DNA from: CALGYY01 sp963678485
Lineage (GTDB): Bacteria > Bacteroidota > Bacteroidia > Bacteroidales > CAIWKO01
Assembly (NCBI GenBank): GCA_963678485.1
Contig: OY782882.1
Coordinates: 3,968,001 to 4,032,000, forward strand
Length of the DNA stretch: 64,000 bases
Reading direction: 5' to 3'
Shown: one piece after another, positions 54,887-63,515 of the stretch
Layout: each line of letters starts with the position of its first letter
Position numbering within the stretch: the first letter of the stretch is position 1
Notes under the pieces: generated by a model
What the model saw: the letters and a program-made list of their open reading frames with translations, nothing else
Told to the model about the DNA's origin: nothing
Database searches by the model: none
Program-made: the position numbers and the translations under genes

Positions 54887-56872
54887 ATGCAAGACGAATT
54901 AAATGTAAACGGAACGGAAGGCGGCAATGGCAATGGTAATGGAAATTACATGGCTGACAGCATCAAGGTGTTGGAAGGTTTGGAAGCCGTTCGCAAACGC
55001 CCCGCAATGTACATTGGTGATGTTGGTCAACGTGGATTACATCACCTTGTTTATGAGGTAGTTGATAACTCTATTGATGAAGCATTAGCAGGTTATTGTA
55101 AGAATATTTCTGTCGAGATACATCCGGGCAATTCTATTACTGTTATCGATGACGGTCGCGGAATACCTGTTGATATGCACGAAAAAGAACAGCGTTCTGC
55201 TCTTGAAGTCGTTATGACCGTTTTGCATGCCGGTGGAAAATTCGACAAGGATTCTTATAAAGTATCTGGTGGATTGCATGGTGTGGGTGTTAGTTGCGTT
55301 AATGGTCTTTCGAAAGATTTGAAAGTTACAGTTTATCGTGACGGAATAGTTTATGAGCAGGAGTACAAATGTGGCGATCCTCAATATTCGGTTAGAGAAG
55401 CAGGAACAACGGATAAAACCGGAACAATGGTGACCTTCCAACCGGATGATAGCATTTTCACTGTTACTGAATATAACTATGAAATTCTTGCATCCCGTTT
55501 ACGGGAACTGGCTTTTCTTAATAAAGGAATCAAGTTAAGTCTTGTCGACCTCAGAGAAAAAAATGAAGATGGCACCTATCCTTCAGATATATATTACAGT
55601 ACTGAAGGTCTTAAGGATTTTATCAATTATCTGGATGCCAATCGTGAAAAGCTGATTCCTGAACCGATTTACATGGAAGGATCAAAGAATGATATTCCAA
55701 TCGAGGTTGCTATGCAATATAATACCTCCTTTTCCGAGAATATGCATTCCTATGTGAACAATATCAATACTCATGAAGGTGGTACTCACCTTGCCGGTTT
55801 TCGCCGTGCACTTACCCGCACACTTAAAACATATGCTGAAAAATCAGGCATGCTGGCGAAACTGAAATTCGAAATTAATGGTGACGACTTCCGTGAAGGA
55901 TTAACAGCCATCATTTCTGTGAAGGTAATGGAACCCCAGTTTGAAGGTCAAACAAAAACTAAACTTGGGAACAGTGATGTTATGGGAGCGGTTGATCAAC
56001 TCGCCAGTCAGTTATTGAATTATTATCTCGATGAACACCCAAAGGAAGCACGTTTAATCGTAAACAAGGTAATTCTGGCAGCTACCGCGCGTCACGCTGC
56101 ACGTAAAGCCCGCGAATTGGTTCAGCGCAAAAACGTACTTTCAGGTTCTGGTCTTCCGGGGAAACTGGCCGATTGTAGCGAGCGTGATCCATCGAAATGC
56201 GAGCTCTATCTCGTTGAGGGAGATTCTGCAGGTGGTACAGCGAAACAAGGTCGCGACAGACGTTTTCAGGCAATTCTTCCCCTTCGTGGAAAGATTTTGA
56301 ATGTCGAAAAAGCCATGCAGCATAAGATTTATGAGAATGAGGAAATCAAGAATATGTTTACAGCTATCGGTGTTTCTATTGGTACTGAGGATGATTCTAA
56401 AGCACTTAATCTCGATAAACTTCGCTATCACAAGATTATTATCATGACTGATGCTGACGTTGACGGTAGTCACATCGCAACCCTTATCCTCACTTTCTTC
56501 TTCCGCTACATGAAGGAATTAATCGAACGTGGCTATGTTTACATTGCTACACCACCATTGTATTTGATTAAGAAAGGTAAAGATGAGCGTTACTGCTGGA
56601 ATGAAGAAGAACGTGTTTCTGTCGTTGCGGAACTTGCAAAAGATGGAAAAGAAAGTAGCTTACATATTCAGCGTTACAAAGGTCTTGGAGAAATGAATTC
56701 AGAACAGCTTTGGCTAACGACCATGAATCCTGAATTCCGTACCCTTCGTCAGGTTACTATCGACAATGGAACAGAAGCCGATCGAATCTTCTCAATGTTG
56801 ATGGGTGATGAGGTTCCTCCTCGCCGCGAATTCATTGAGAAAAATTCTAAGTACGCCCGTATCGACGTTTAA
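54887..56872 (+). CDS. gyrB: DNA gyrase subunit B
   Basis: This 661-residue ATPase subunit of DNA gyrase introduces negative supercoils together with GyrA. The GHKL ATPase domain is seen in VLEGLEAVRKRPAMYIGD, the Asp in IDDGRGIPVD and the GGLHGVGVSCVN loop. The transducer domain follows, then TOPRIM (EGDSAGGTAKQGRDRRFQAI and the DADVDG acidic cluster) and the C-terminal QRYKGLGEM segment. The ~170-residue insertion of Proteobacteria is absent, as in other Bacteroidota. The first 20 residues are a Gly/Asn-rich low-complexity leader before MADSIKVLEG; the longer start fits the promoter position. It is followed at 19 bp by an SDR gene. Confidence 0.97.
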   Translation: MQDELNVNGTEGGNGNGNGNYMADSIKVLEGLEAVRKRPAMYIGDVGQRGLHHLVYEVVDNSIDEALAGYCKNISVEIHPGNSITVIDDGRGIPVDMHEKEQRSALEVVMTVLHAGGKFDKDSYKVSGGLHGVGVSCVNGLSKDLKVTVYRDGIVYEQEYKCGDPQYSVREAGTTDKTGTMVTFQPDDSIFTVTEYNYEILASRLRELAFLNKGIKLSLVDLREKNEDGTYPSDIYYSTEGLKDFINYLDANREKLIPEPIYMEGSKNDIPIEVAMQYNTSFSENMHSYVNNINTHEGGTHLAGFRRALTRTLKTYAEKSGMLAKLKFEINGDDFREGLTAIISVKVMEPQFEGQTKTKLGNSDVMGAVDQLASQLLNYYLDEHPKEARLIVNKVILAATARHAARKARELVQRKNVLSGSGLPGKLADCSERDPSKCELYLVEGDSAGGTAKQGRDRRFQAILPLRGKILNVEKAMQHKIYENEEIKNMFTAIGVSIGTEDDSKALNLDKLRYHKIIIMTDADVDGSHIATLILTFFFRYMKELIERGYVYIATPPLYLIKKGKDERYCWNEEERVSVVAELAKDGKESSLHIQRYKGLGEMNSEQLWLTTMNPEFRTLRQVTIDNGTEADRIFSMLMGDEVPPRREFIEKNSKYARIDV

Positions 56873-56891
56873 ATATTTTATTCTTTATCTT

Positions 56892-57572
56892 ATGAATATT
56901 GTTCTCACCGGAGCAGGAAAAGGAATTGGATATGCAACAACCTTAAAGCTTGCTGCCAGTGGGAAACATAAGATTGTTGCGGTATCAAGGGATATCAGCA
57001 CCTTTCTGGAATCTCCGGTTGAAGGTGTTATTCCCATCGCCGTTGATCTTGCGAATACTGATAGTTTGAAATCCTTCGCTGATTTTGTTGGTGCGCAGCT
57101 GAATACAGTGGATGTTTTAATCAACAATGCAGGTCTTTTAATTAATCGTCCTTTCGATCAGCAATCACCCGCCGATTTTGACCAACAATTCAATGTAAAT
57201 GTAAAGTCCCCGTTTTTTCTGATACAGGAGTTGATGCCTTATTTTGCTTCTTCGGCTCATATAGTGAATATCAGTAGTATGGGTGGCTTCCAGGGAAGCA
57301 ATAAATATCCGGGATTATCATTGTATAGTGCTTCAAAAGCTGCATTAATAGTGCTTACTGAATGTCTGGCAGTTGAACTTAGAAAACATTGCATCACTAT
57401 AAATTGTCTTGCATTGGGTGCTGTTCAAACGGAAATGCTGAATGCGGCTTTCCCGGGATATAAGGCAGAGATGACGGCTACTGAGATGGCTGAATTTATC
57501 GCCAATTTTGCTCAAAATGGATCAAAATATTTTAATGGGAAAATACTTCCAGTAACCTTGACAAATCCTTAG
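56892..57572 (+). CDS. Short-chain dehydrogenase/reductase
   Basis: This 226-residue cytoplasmic NAD(P)-dependent oxidoreductase of the classical SDR family has the cofactor motif TGAGKGIG at 6-13, NNAG at 78-81 and the catalytic Ser near 128-129, Tyr145 and Lys149 (YSASK). Substrate cannot be told. The start at 56892 is chosen because the Rossmann strand begins with it; an upstream in-frame ATG at 56805 lies inside gyrB. It is probably in one transcript with gyrB and the RseC-like gene. Confidence 0.88.
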   Translation: MNIVLTGAGKGIGYATTLKLAASGKHKIVAVSRDISTFLESPVEGVIPIAVDLANTDSLKSFADFVGAQLNTVDVLINNAGLLINRPFDQQSPADFDQQFNVNVKSPFFLIQELMPYFASSAHIVNISSMGGFQGSNKYPGLSLYSASKAALIVLTECLAVELRKHCITINCLALGAVQTEMLNAAFPGYKAEMTATEMAEFIANFAQNGSKYFNGKILPVTLTNP

Positions 57573-57587
57573 GCAATTTCAAGCTGC

Positions 57588-58007
57588 ATGAGTTCTTCAC
57601 AAAATGTGTATCATCTGGCGAGTATCATTAGTATCAATGGTGATAAAGGAGAAGTGCAGATTATTCAGCAATCTGCCTGTGGTAAATGTCATGCTAAATC
57701 CATGTGTGCGATGTCGGATATGAAGGAGAAGGTTATTGAAGTTTCTTTTCCTGCACACCAAAACTTTAGCGTAGGTCAGCAAGTCACTGTAGTTCTTGCC
57801 CGGAAATTGGGCTCAAAAGCGGTAGTTCTTGCATATTTGCTACCCTTTATATTCATGATGTTTGCGCTACTTCTTGTTTTTTCAATAACAAAAAACGAAT
57901 TAGCCGCAGGCCTTTCTGCCATTGGTATCCTCGTTCCATATTACCTTATTCTAAGCCTTTTTAATAAGCATTTCAAAAAGGAATACGAATTCCGTGTTAT
58001 AAATTAA
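57588..58007 (+). CDS. rseC: RseC/MucC family (SoxR reducing system) membrane protein
   Basis: This 139-residue protein begins with a small beta domain carrying a Cys cluster (C31, C34, C40; SACGKCHAKSMCAM), followed by two membrane segments at roughly 78-100 and 103-122 and a short basic tail. This is the RseC/MucC layout, usually linked to the RNF-type complex that reduces SoxR or pumps sodium. No rnf gene lies in the window, so here it is only positioned after gyrB and the SDR gene, 15 bp downstream. The role in this organism is inferred from the family. Confidence 0.85.
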   Translation: MSSSQNVYHLASIISINGDKGEVQIIQQSACGKCHAKSMCAMSDMKEKVIEVSFPAHQNFSVGQQVTVVLARKLGSKAVVLAYLLPFIFMMFALLLVFSITKNELAAGLSAIGILVPYYLILSLFNKHFKKEYEFRVIN

Positions 58008-58366
58008 AGCAGAATAATTCCGTTTCCCTCTGTTGTCAACGTATACAATGTTTCAGTGACAGCAGATTTAACGGATTTAGCAGAAAATATCTGTTTTTTT
58101 CCGTTCAATCCGTTATCAGGAAAATACATGTTTCGGCGAAAGCAGATTTAGCGGAAAATATCCATTTTTCTCCACTCAATCCGCTGTCAGCGTATAAGGT
58201 TTTAACGACAGCAGATTTAACGGATTTAGCAGAAAATATCTGTTTTTCCGTTCAATCCGTTATCAGGAAAATACATGTTTCAGCGAAAGCAGATTTAGCG
58301 GATTAAGCAGAAAATATCTGTTTTTCTCCCCTAAATCCGCTGTCGGGAAAAGTTCTTAAATGAAAA
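58008..58366. repeat. Four alternating hairpin-forming repeats (A1-B1-A2-B2)
   Basis: Between about 58057 and 58345 four units of ~65-80 bp start with GCAGATTTA and each folds into a hairpin. A units (58069-58115 and 58218-58262) pair TAACGGATT with AATCCGTTA. B units (58150-58185 and 58297-58341) pair AGCGGA or AGCGGATT with its complement. A2 repeats A1, and B2 resembles B1, with a ~148-bp period. Loops contain GCAGAAAATATCTG in three units. No gene fits here. It adjoins the GxxExxY gene. Confidence 0.8.
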
Positions 58367-58759
58367 TCATTGGTGCTTCTCGGGGATGATGTAGCGTTTT
58401 GTTTCAAGTGAAATCTTGCCGAAGTTGATGAGAAGTGAGATCACCAGACCTGTTACAACCAGATAATTGATCTGCTTTTTTAGTACCTCATCGTAATTAA
58501 TTTTTTCCTGTGCTTTTAATTCAACAAGAATACACTCGTAAACGAAAAGATCCGGAGAATAAAGACCAGCTATGATTCCCTTGTAAGGAACATCAAACCG
58601 CTCCTGAGCTACGAATGGTATTCCACGCAAACGTAGTTCATGCTCCATCGCTTTTTGGTAAACACTTTCTAAATATCCGCATCCGAGAATCGAATGCACC
58701 TCCATGGCTGCGCCAATAATCCTCTCCGTAAGAGGATTGTAATGTGATAGATTAATCAT
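58367..58759 (-). CDS. GxxExxY family protein
   Basis: This 130-residue protein carries the family signature GCGYLESVYQKA (G-x-x-E-x-x-Y) in an N-terminal helix region. It then has FVAQERFDVPYKG, PDLFVYECILVELKA and a C-terminal hydrophobic strand (GLVISLLINFG), together reminiscent of a PD-(D/E)xK nuclease-like fold (D...E-x-K as in VELKA). The family is widespread in Bacteroidota and cyanobacteria, and its function is not established. It stands alone on the minus strand, with a block of four hairpin repeats directly after its stop codon, so an association between protein and repeats is possible. Confidence 0.88.
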   Translation of the reverse strand: MINLSHYNPLTERIIGAAMEVHSILGCGYLESVYQKAMEHELRLRGIPFVAQERFDVPYKGIIAGLYSPDLFVYECILVELKAQEKINYDEVLKKQINYLVVTGLVISLLINFGKISLETKRYIIPEKHQ

Positions 58760-58821
58760 TTTTTGTTTTTTTCAAAAATACGACTTTTTAATTATCCAAC
58801 ATAATGCACCTTTGTTTTTTG

Positions 58822-58829
58822 TACTTTCG
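58822..58829 (+). promoter_or_regulatory. -7 box of the hypE promoter
   Basis: TACTTTCG is one mismatch from TAnnTTTG and ends 20 bp before the hypE ATG. Confidence 0.4.
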
Positions 58830-58849
58830 CTCTAATTTATTTCGAACCT

Positions 58850-59863
58850 ATGAAGAACGATACTGTATTACTGGGTCATGGTAGTGGTGGTAGAATGGCT
58901 GCTGATCTTATTAAAGAAGTTTTTATTGGCCGTTTTGGTAATCCTGATGCTTTTCCTCCTGATGCCGCAATTGTTGAAACTGATGATGCTTTAATCGCTT
59001 TTACTACCGATAGCTATGTGGTTGATCCGATTTTCTTTCCCGGTGGAAATATAGGAAAGCTTGCAGTTTGTGGAACAGTCAATGATCTGGCAGTTTCTGG
59101 CGCCATTCCAATTGCCTTATCTTCTGCATTTATTATTGAAGAAGGCTTCCCAGTTACTCAACTCGAGGAAATCGTTACCACCATGGCGCAGGAAGCTCAA
59201 TCCGCCGGTATTCGCATTGTTACAGGCGACACCAAAGTGGTACCTAAAGGGAAATGCGATAAAATATTTATAAATACTGCGGGTATCGGACAGTTGCCCG
59301 TTTCCCGCCGCAATATTAGCACGGCCCGCAGTTGTGCCGTTGGCGACAAAATAATTATTAATGGTTTTGTTGGTGACCACGGCGTTGCAATAATGTCGTC
59401 GAGAAACCAAATAGAGTTTAACCCTAAGGTGCTGACCGATTGCGCTTCTTTAAATAATTTAATCGAATCTGTTTTTAAAGTAAGCAAAGGCGTGAAGTTT
59501 ATGAGAGACGCCACACGCGGCGGATTAGCCACTGTTCTGTGTGAACTTGCTGCGGGTAGAACATATGGAATCGAAATAAACGAATCTTCAATTCCGGTGC
59601 ACCCACAGGTTGAGGGCTTTTGTGAGATGTTTGGATTCGATCCCTTATATATGGCAAATGAAGGAAAGGTCGTAATGGTGGTCGCTGCAGAGGACTGTGA
59701 AAAAATCATTGAGGTTATGCACACACACCCTTTAGGTATTAATAGTAAGGTGATTGGTCAGATAAGCGAATCATTTCCATCGAAGGTAGTAATGCATACT
59801 AATGTTGGCGGCAAGCGTATGATTGACATGCTTGCTGGTGAGCAATTGCCAAGAATTTGCTAA
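58850..59863 (+). CDS. hypE: Carbamoyl dehydratase HypE
   Basis: This 337-residue cytoplasmic enzyme takes the carbamoyl group from HypF onto its C-terminal Cys and dehydrates it with ATP to thiocyanate, the source of the CN ligands of [NiFe] hydrogenase. It has the N-terminal LGHGSGGRMAADLI, the ATP-binding PurM-like segments (TDSYVVDPIFFPGGNIGKLA, DATRGGLATVL) and the invariant C-terminus LPRIC with the reactive Cys 337. Complete and of normal length. It stands apart from hypF (28 kb away) and from hypAB (2 kb away). Confidence 0.96.
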   Translation: MKNDTVLLGHGSGGRMAADLIKEVFIGRFGNPDAFPPDAAIVETDDALIAFTTDSYVVDPIFFPGGNIGKLAVCGTVNDLAVSGAIPIALSSAFIIEEGFPVTQLEEIVTTMAQEAQSAGIRIVTGDTKVVPKGKCDKIFINTAGIGQLPVSRRNISTARSCAVGDKIIINGFVGDHGVAIMSSRNQIEFNPKVLTDCASLNNLIESVFKVSKGVKFMRDATRGGLATVLCELAAGRTYGIEINESSIPVHPQVEGFCEMFGFDPLYMANEGKVVMVVAAEDCEKIIEVMHTHPLGINSKVIGQISESFPSKVVMHTNVGGKRMIDMLAGEQLPRIC

Positions 59864-59913
59864 AAAGATATTGATCTTTTATTTCTGATTATTATAATAA
59901 CTGCTTCAATAAG

Positions 59914-60792
59914 ATGAAAAAATACATAAGCTGTATTATCGCAATAGTTTTGGTATTCCATAGTTTATCTTCACTGTATGCGCATGAGGAACCACCAAAA
60001 ACAATACAGGAGAAACAAAAAGCTGAAGCTACACGTCTGAAAATTCGCGATGCTAAAATCCGAAAAATGTTTGTTTTTGAAACTACTTATGTCAAAGGTG
60101 AAGCGCAACTTCCTGCATTACGCGCATTAGAGTGTGCCTATGATTCCAACGGTTGTCTCTCCGAACAGTCTGTCTTTAGAAATGATACACTCATTGCTAA
60201 AACTATGAATTATTACAACAGCAGTTTTCAATGGGTTACAACCCTCGATTTTAAAGACGGAAAAAGATACTCTGGGGTGGAAAGATACGAGTATACCGAC
60301 AATGGGCTTATTTTGCAAATTAATGAAATCTCCCCATCATCAAAATTCGTAGGTCGAATTGAATATGAGTATAATAATCTGAAAAAATCAATTACTCAAA
60401 CAAAACTCGATAGTTTAGATAAATTGGAGTATTCTGTAGAATACATCTACGATAAGGATTTTCAGACTGGTAAATGTATTGAGATTATTAAAAAGGATGC
60501 GACAGGAAAACAGTCGCTAAGAGTGAGCAACCTCTATGATGCTGCTGGCAATCGTACCGAAAAACGAATATATAATGCTAACGACTCACTGTCGTATTAT
60601 TTTCAATACACCTATAATGCCGCTGGTGATTTTCTTGAAATTAAAAAGATTTCCGATAAAGGACAGTTGATGGGTAAAGACAGGTATGCATACAATGATC
60701 AGGGTTTCATTACCACTGTGACTTCTTATAACGAGCTTAACGTTATTACCTCTTTATTAGAATACAAATATTATATGCCAGCAAAGCAGTAA
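59914..60792 (+). CDS. Secreted YD-repeat-like protein
   Basis: This 292-residue protein has a signal peptide (MKKYISCIIAIVLVFHSLSSLYA). A Lys/Glu-rich helix follows, then about six short repeats with the core Y-x-Y-D/N-x-x-G (YEYTDNGLI, NLYDAAGNRT, YTYNAAGDFL, YAYNDQGFI), similar to YD/RHS repeats but without a toxin or catalytic domain. Likely a periplasmic or surface beta-sheet protein. It starts 50 bp after hypE and may be on its transcript, though no functional link is evident. Confidence 0.75.
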   Translation: MKKYISCIIAIVLVFHSLSSLYAHEEPPKTIQEKQKAEATRLKIRDAKIRKMFVFETTYVKGEAQLPALRALECAYDSNGCLSEQSVFRNDTLIAKTMNYYNSSFQWVTTLDFKDGKRYSGVERYEYTDNGLILQINEISPSSKFVGRIEYEYNNLKKSITQTKLDSLDKLEYSVEYIYDKDFQTGKCIEIIKKDATGKQSLRVSNLYDAAGNRTEKRIYNANDSLSYYFQYTYNAAGDFLEIKKISDKGQLMGKDRYAYNDQGFITTVTSYNELNVITSLLEYKYYMPAKQ

Positions 60793-60838
60793 TGTTTGGA
60801 TGCGTAGTCAGGCTGCTTTGTTCTGAAATCAAAAAAAG

Positions 60839-60866
60839 AACCCGCACTCTGTTAGAAGCGCGGGTC
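60839..60866 (-). terminator. Terminator of the response regulator gene
   Basis: A 6-bp GC stem (ACCCGC with GCGGGT) with a large loop is followed on the minus strand by seven T residues after TTC. It lies 23 bp after the stop. Confidence 0.7.
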
Positions 60867-60888
60867 ATCAACCAAACCAGAACCATTA

Positions 60889-61383
60889 TTAACCTAATAT
60901 CCTTTTTATCTCAGGAACAAGCTGTGTTGAATAAACCGGCTTGCGAAGGAATCCATCAACAGGAAACCAAATAGTCATTCCATTTTCTGACAGATAGTCT
61001 ACGCCTGCTTTTCCTGTAGTTATATCACGAATTAATATTACGTGCAAATCCTTGAATCCCGGGTTCTTTCTGAATTCCTGAGCCATCGCCTGAACATCAG
61101 GGCGGGTGGTGGTGAGAACTTCAATCGAAGTCTGCATCAGCACCGGCATTTTAATTAGCTCGGGATCGTCAATGATCTCTTTGGCTAATTCAAAACCCTC
61201 GTAGTGTGTGCTCATCATAACATCGAGTATGGCAAGATCTGGCTTTTCTTCCCTGATCATTTTCATGCCCTCTACTTTGTTAGGAGCAGAAATTACTTCA
61301 TATCCTTCTTTCCTAAGGATAGTTTCCACCATTGTAACAACGTCCATGTCGTCGTCTACAATTATTATCTTCTTGGTTTTCAT
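60889..61383 (-). CDS. Single-domain response regulator
   Basis: This 164-residue CheY-like receiver has no output domain. The acidic pair is in VDDDMD (residues 9-14), the phospho-acceptor is D54 (LAILDVMM) and the conserved Lys is in FLRKPVY. Compared with a ~120-residue receiver, it has an extra segment of about 40-50 residues between the switch Thr/Ser strand (VLMQTSIEVL) and the Lys strand, with RPDVQAMAQEFRKNPGF. The start MKTKKIIIVDDD at 61383 is chosen, since the receiver fold starts there and the promoter lies 35-70 bp upstream. No histidine kinase gene is near. Similar regulators occur beside hydrogenase genes, but a link here is only positional. Confidence 0.85.
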   Translation of the reverse strand: MKTKKIIIVDDDMDVVTMVETILRKEGYEVISAPNKVEGMKMIREEKPDLAILDVMMSTHYEGFELAKEIIDDPELIKMPVLMQTSIEVLTTTRPDVQAMAQEFRKNPGFKDLHVILIRDITTGKAGVDYLSENGMTIWFPVDGFLRKPVYSTQLVPEIKRILG

Positions 61384-61424
61384 ATGATATATTTTTTTGG
61401 TTTTTACTGTGTGGATTTGTGAAA

Positions 61425-61456
61425 CAAAATTACTGTGGTCTAATGCGCTGTACAAG
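61425..61456 (-). promoter_or_regulatory. Promoter of the response regulator gene
   Basis: The minus strand reads CTTG, then 20 nt, then TAATTTTG (61425-61432), close to the Bacteroidota TTTG/TAnnTTTG consensus. It lies 42 bp upstream of the start at 61383 and excludes in-frame starts further upstream. Confidence 0.55.
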
Positions 61457-61813
61457 AGTATTTCAGACATCCAAGGATAGGGTATAAACCCCCTATTCGC
61501 TATTCTTAAAATATTAGTATACTGTAAAATAGAAAAGTGGGAATTTTGGGCAAACTCCATTATTTCTATTTTGTAAAAAGCGTAAGAATCATAAAATCAG
61601 GCCTATGTAAAGTAGCTCCCATGGTTGATTTTTGCAATAATTTTTTATTGAGGTGTTTTTACCATTTAACACAATAGTATTTTTCACCGAAGGACAGTAT
61701 AGAATTGTCGCATCTTATATTTCCTCTCTTTTTGAAACCTCCGGATGTTGCAGTAGCAATGATAATTAGCATAAGGCTCCTTGTCCCCAAGTTAGGTTTG
61801 TATCGAAAATGCC

Positions 61814-61821
61814 TACCTTTG
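61814..61821 (+). promoter_or_regulatory. -7 box of the hypA-hypB-nikR promoter
   Basis: TACCTTTG is a full match to TAnnTTTG and ends 32 bp before the hypA ATG. A TTTG at 61797-61800 is too close for a normal -33 element. Confidence 0.55.
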
Positions 61822-61853
61822 CAGTCCATTAGGTACAGACTTATTTCATCATC

Positions 61854-62201
61854 ATGCACGAATTATCGATCGCAGAAAATATCATTGAAATCGTTGTGGA
61901 GGCTGCCGCCAAGGAGAACGCATCTGCTGTGAGCCGGATAATACTCGACATTGGCCGATTATCCGGAATTGAAAAAGATGCCCTGCAGTTTGCAATGAAT
62001 GTGGTGATTAAAGGAACCATTGCCGAGCATGCAGAAATTATTTTAAATGACATTGTCGGTCGGGCACATTGCGCCGGTTGCGGACAGGATAGCGTAATCA
62101 ATGATTTTTTTGAACTTTGTCCGCATTGCAATAGCCACGAACTGGAAATACTTTCCGGTAAAGAAATGAAAGTCTCAAAAATTGATGTCGTTATTACATA
62201 A
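61854..62201 (+). CDS. hypA: Hydrogenase nickel incorporation protein HypA
   Basis: This 115-residue nickel metallochaperone starts with MHE, where His2 and the N-terminus bind Ni. The structural zinc site is C73, C76, C89 and C92 (CAGC and CPHC). It delivers nickel to the large-subunit precursor together with HypB. Complete. It is followed after 11 bp by hypB and then nikR, so nickel insertion and nickel sensing are in one operon. Confidence 0.96.
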   Translation: MHELSIAENIIEIVVEAAAKENASAVSRIILDIGRLSGIEKDALQFAMNVVIKGTIAEHAEIILNDIVGRAHCAGCGQDSVINDFFELCPHCNSHELEILSGKEMKVSKIDVVIT

Positions 62202-62212
62202 ATATTTATAAT

Positions 62213-63019
62213 ATGTGTGATACTTGTGGATGCGGGGGAGACGGCCCCGCAAAAATTAGCAAACCCGGAGAAGATCATCATCATTCGCATCATCACGATG
62301 ATCATACGCATCACCACCATCATCATGATGATGATATGGACCACGATCATTCTCACAGGCACACACACGAAATCCGACTTGAAACTGATGTTCTGCAACA
62401 GAACAATCTTCTTGCGGCCAGAAATCGTGGATATTTTGAGGCCAAACATATTTTTGCTGTCAACCTTGTAAGTTCACCTGGTTCAGGAAAAACCTCACTG
62501 CTCGAACGAACCTTAAAGGAAATGGGCAATGAGCTGAATTTTTACGTGATAGAAGGCGATCAACAAACCATGAATGATGCGAACCGGATTGCAGCCCTTA
62601 AAACACCGGTTGTGCAGGTAAATACAGGCAATGGCTGTCATCTGGATGCAGAAATGGTTCAGCGTGCCGTGAAGAAACTGGATGTCGCTGAGCATTCCTG
62701 TCTCATTATCGAGAATGTTGGCAATCTGGTTTGCCCGTCTTTATTCGATTTAGGTGAGAGTTTCCGTGTTGTTGTTATCAGTGTAACCGAAGGAGAGGAT
62801 AAGCCACTCAAATATCCGAATATGTTTCATTCGGCTCAGCTCTGTATCATCAATAAAACCGATTTATTACCTTACGTTGATTTCAACGTGGAACGGGCCA
62901 AGGAATATGCAAGCAAGGTCAATCACCATCTGCAATTCATCGAATGTTCTGTGAAAACAGGAGAAGGAATGTCGCAATGGTATGAATGGCTGAAGAAAAT
63001 GTCGAACGCAGTTTCTTAA
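62213..63019 (+). CDS. hypB: Hydrogenase nickel incorporation GTPase HypB with His-rich region
   Basis: This 268-residue SIMIBI GTPase couples GTP hydrolysis to Ni transfer with HypA. The N-terminus has the high-affinity nickel motif CxxCGC (C2, C5, C7), then a His/Asp-rich stretch at ~21-52 with runs of HHH and HHHHHH, typical of nickel-storing HypB forms. The P-loop is SSPGSGKTS near 87-95, and the guanine-specificity motif is NKTD near 213. The metal-binding cysteine of the G domain is in GNGCHLDAEM. The gene is 11 bp after hypA and 10 bp before nikR. Confidence 0.96.
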   Translation: MCDTCGCGGDGPAKISKPGEDHHHSHHHDDHTHHHHHHDDDMDHDHSHRHTHEIRLETDVLQQNNLLAARNRGYFEAKHIFAVNLVSSPGSGKTSLLERTLKEMGNELNFYVIEGDQQTMNDANRIAALKTPVVQVNTGNGCHLDAEMVQRAVKKLDVAEHSCLIIENVGNLVCPSLFDLGESFRVVVISVTEGEDKPLKYPNMFHSAQLCIINKTDLLPYVDFNVERAKEYASKVNHHLQFIECSVKTGEGMSQWYEWLKKMSNAVS

Positions 63020-63029
63020 TACCTCATCT

Positions 63030-63431
63030 ATGCAGATTAAACGATTTGGAGTTTCCCTTGAAGATGATATCCTTGCCAAGCTCGATACTCTGGTAAGTTC
63101 GAAAAAATTCCCTAATCGCTCACAAGCCTTGCGGTTTCTGATTAATAATTATGGTGTTGAGGAAAAATGGGAAAAGAATCAGGAAGTTGCCGGAGCAATA
63201 GTTCTCGTTTACGATCATCACAAAAAAGATCTGCAAACCAAGTCAATGGGCATTCAGCATGATTATCACGATCTGATTCTTTCGGTACAGCATGTCCACT
63301 TGAATCACGATAACTGTCTTGAAACTATTGCTGTTAAAGGAAAAGCTCACACACTTCAGGAACTTGCCGATCGACTTAAAGGCATCAAAGGCATGAAGAA
63401 TGTCCGCTTTGTGATGTCGGTGGCGGGCTAG
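63030..63431 (+). CDS. nikR: Nickel-responsive transcriptional regulator NikR
   Basis: This 133-residue ribbon-helix-helix repressor has the RHH domain at residues 1-45 (IKRFGVSLEDDILAKLD, FPNRSQALRFLI). The ACT-like C-terminal domain carries the four nickel ligands H77, H88, H90 and C96, in the spacing of Escherichia coli NikR (H76, H87, H89, C95). It should sense cytoplasmic nickel and repress nickel uptake; no transporter gene is in the window. It is the third gene of the hypAB-nikR operon. It could also control hypAB. Confidence 0.95.
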   Translation: MQIKRFGVSLEDDILAKLDTLVSSKKFPNRSQALRFLINNYGVEEKWEKNQEVAGAIVLVYDHHKKDLQTKSMGIQHDYHDLILSVQHVHLNHDNCLETIAVKGKAHTLQELADRLKGIKGMKNVRFVMSVAG

Positions 63432-63515
63432 CCACGTTTACTCACAGTTAGAACCTTCGCTCGGTCTTACCATTGCTATCTTTCAATGGTTTTCATGCAT
63501 GTACTATTGAGGGAG

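Noticed and set aside
58057..58345. A CRISPR array
   Set aside because: Only four units of unequal length in an A-B-A-B pattern, no constant repeat with unique spacers of fixed size, and no cas genes.
61417..61433. A Rex site (TTGTGA...) upstream of the response regulator
   Set aside because: Only the left half TTGTGA is present; the right half TCACAA is missing.
61384..61560. A longer N-terminus for the response regulator
   Set aside because: The extra 59 residues cover the promoter and have no receiver features.
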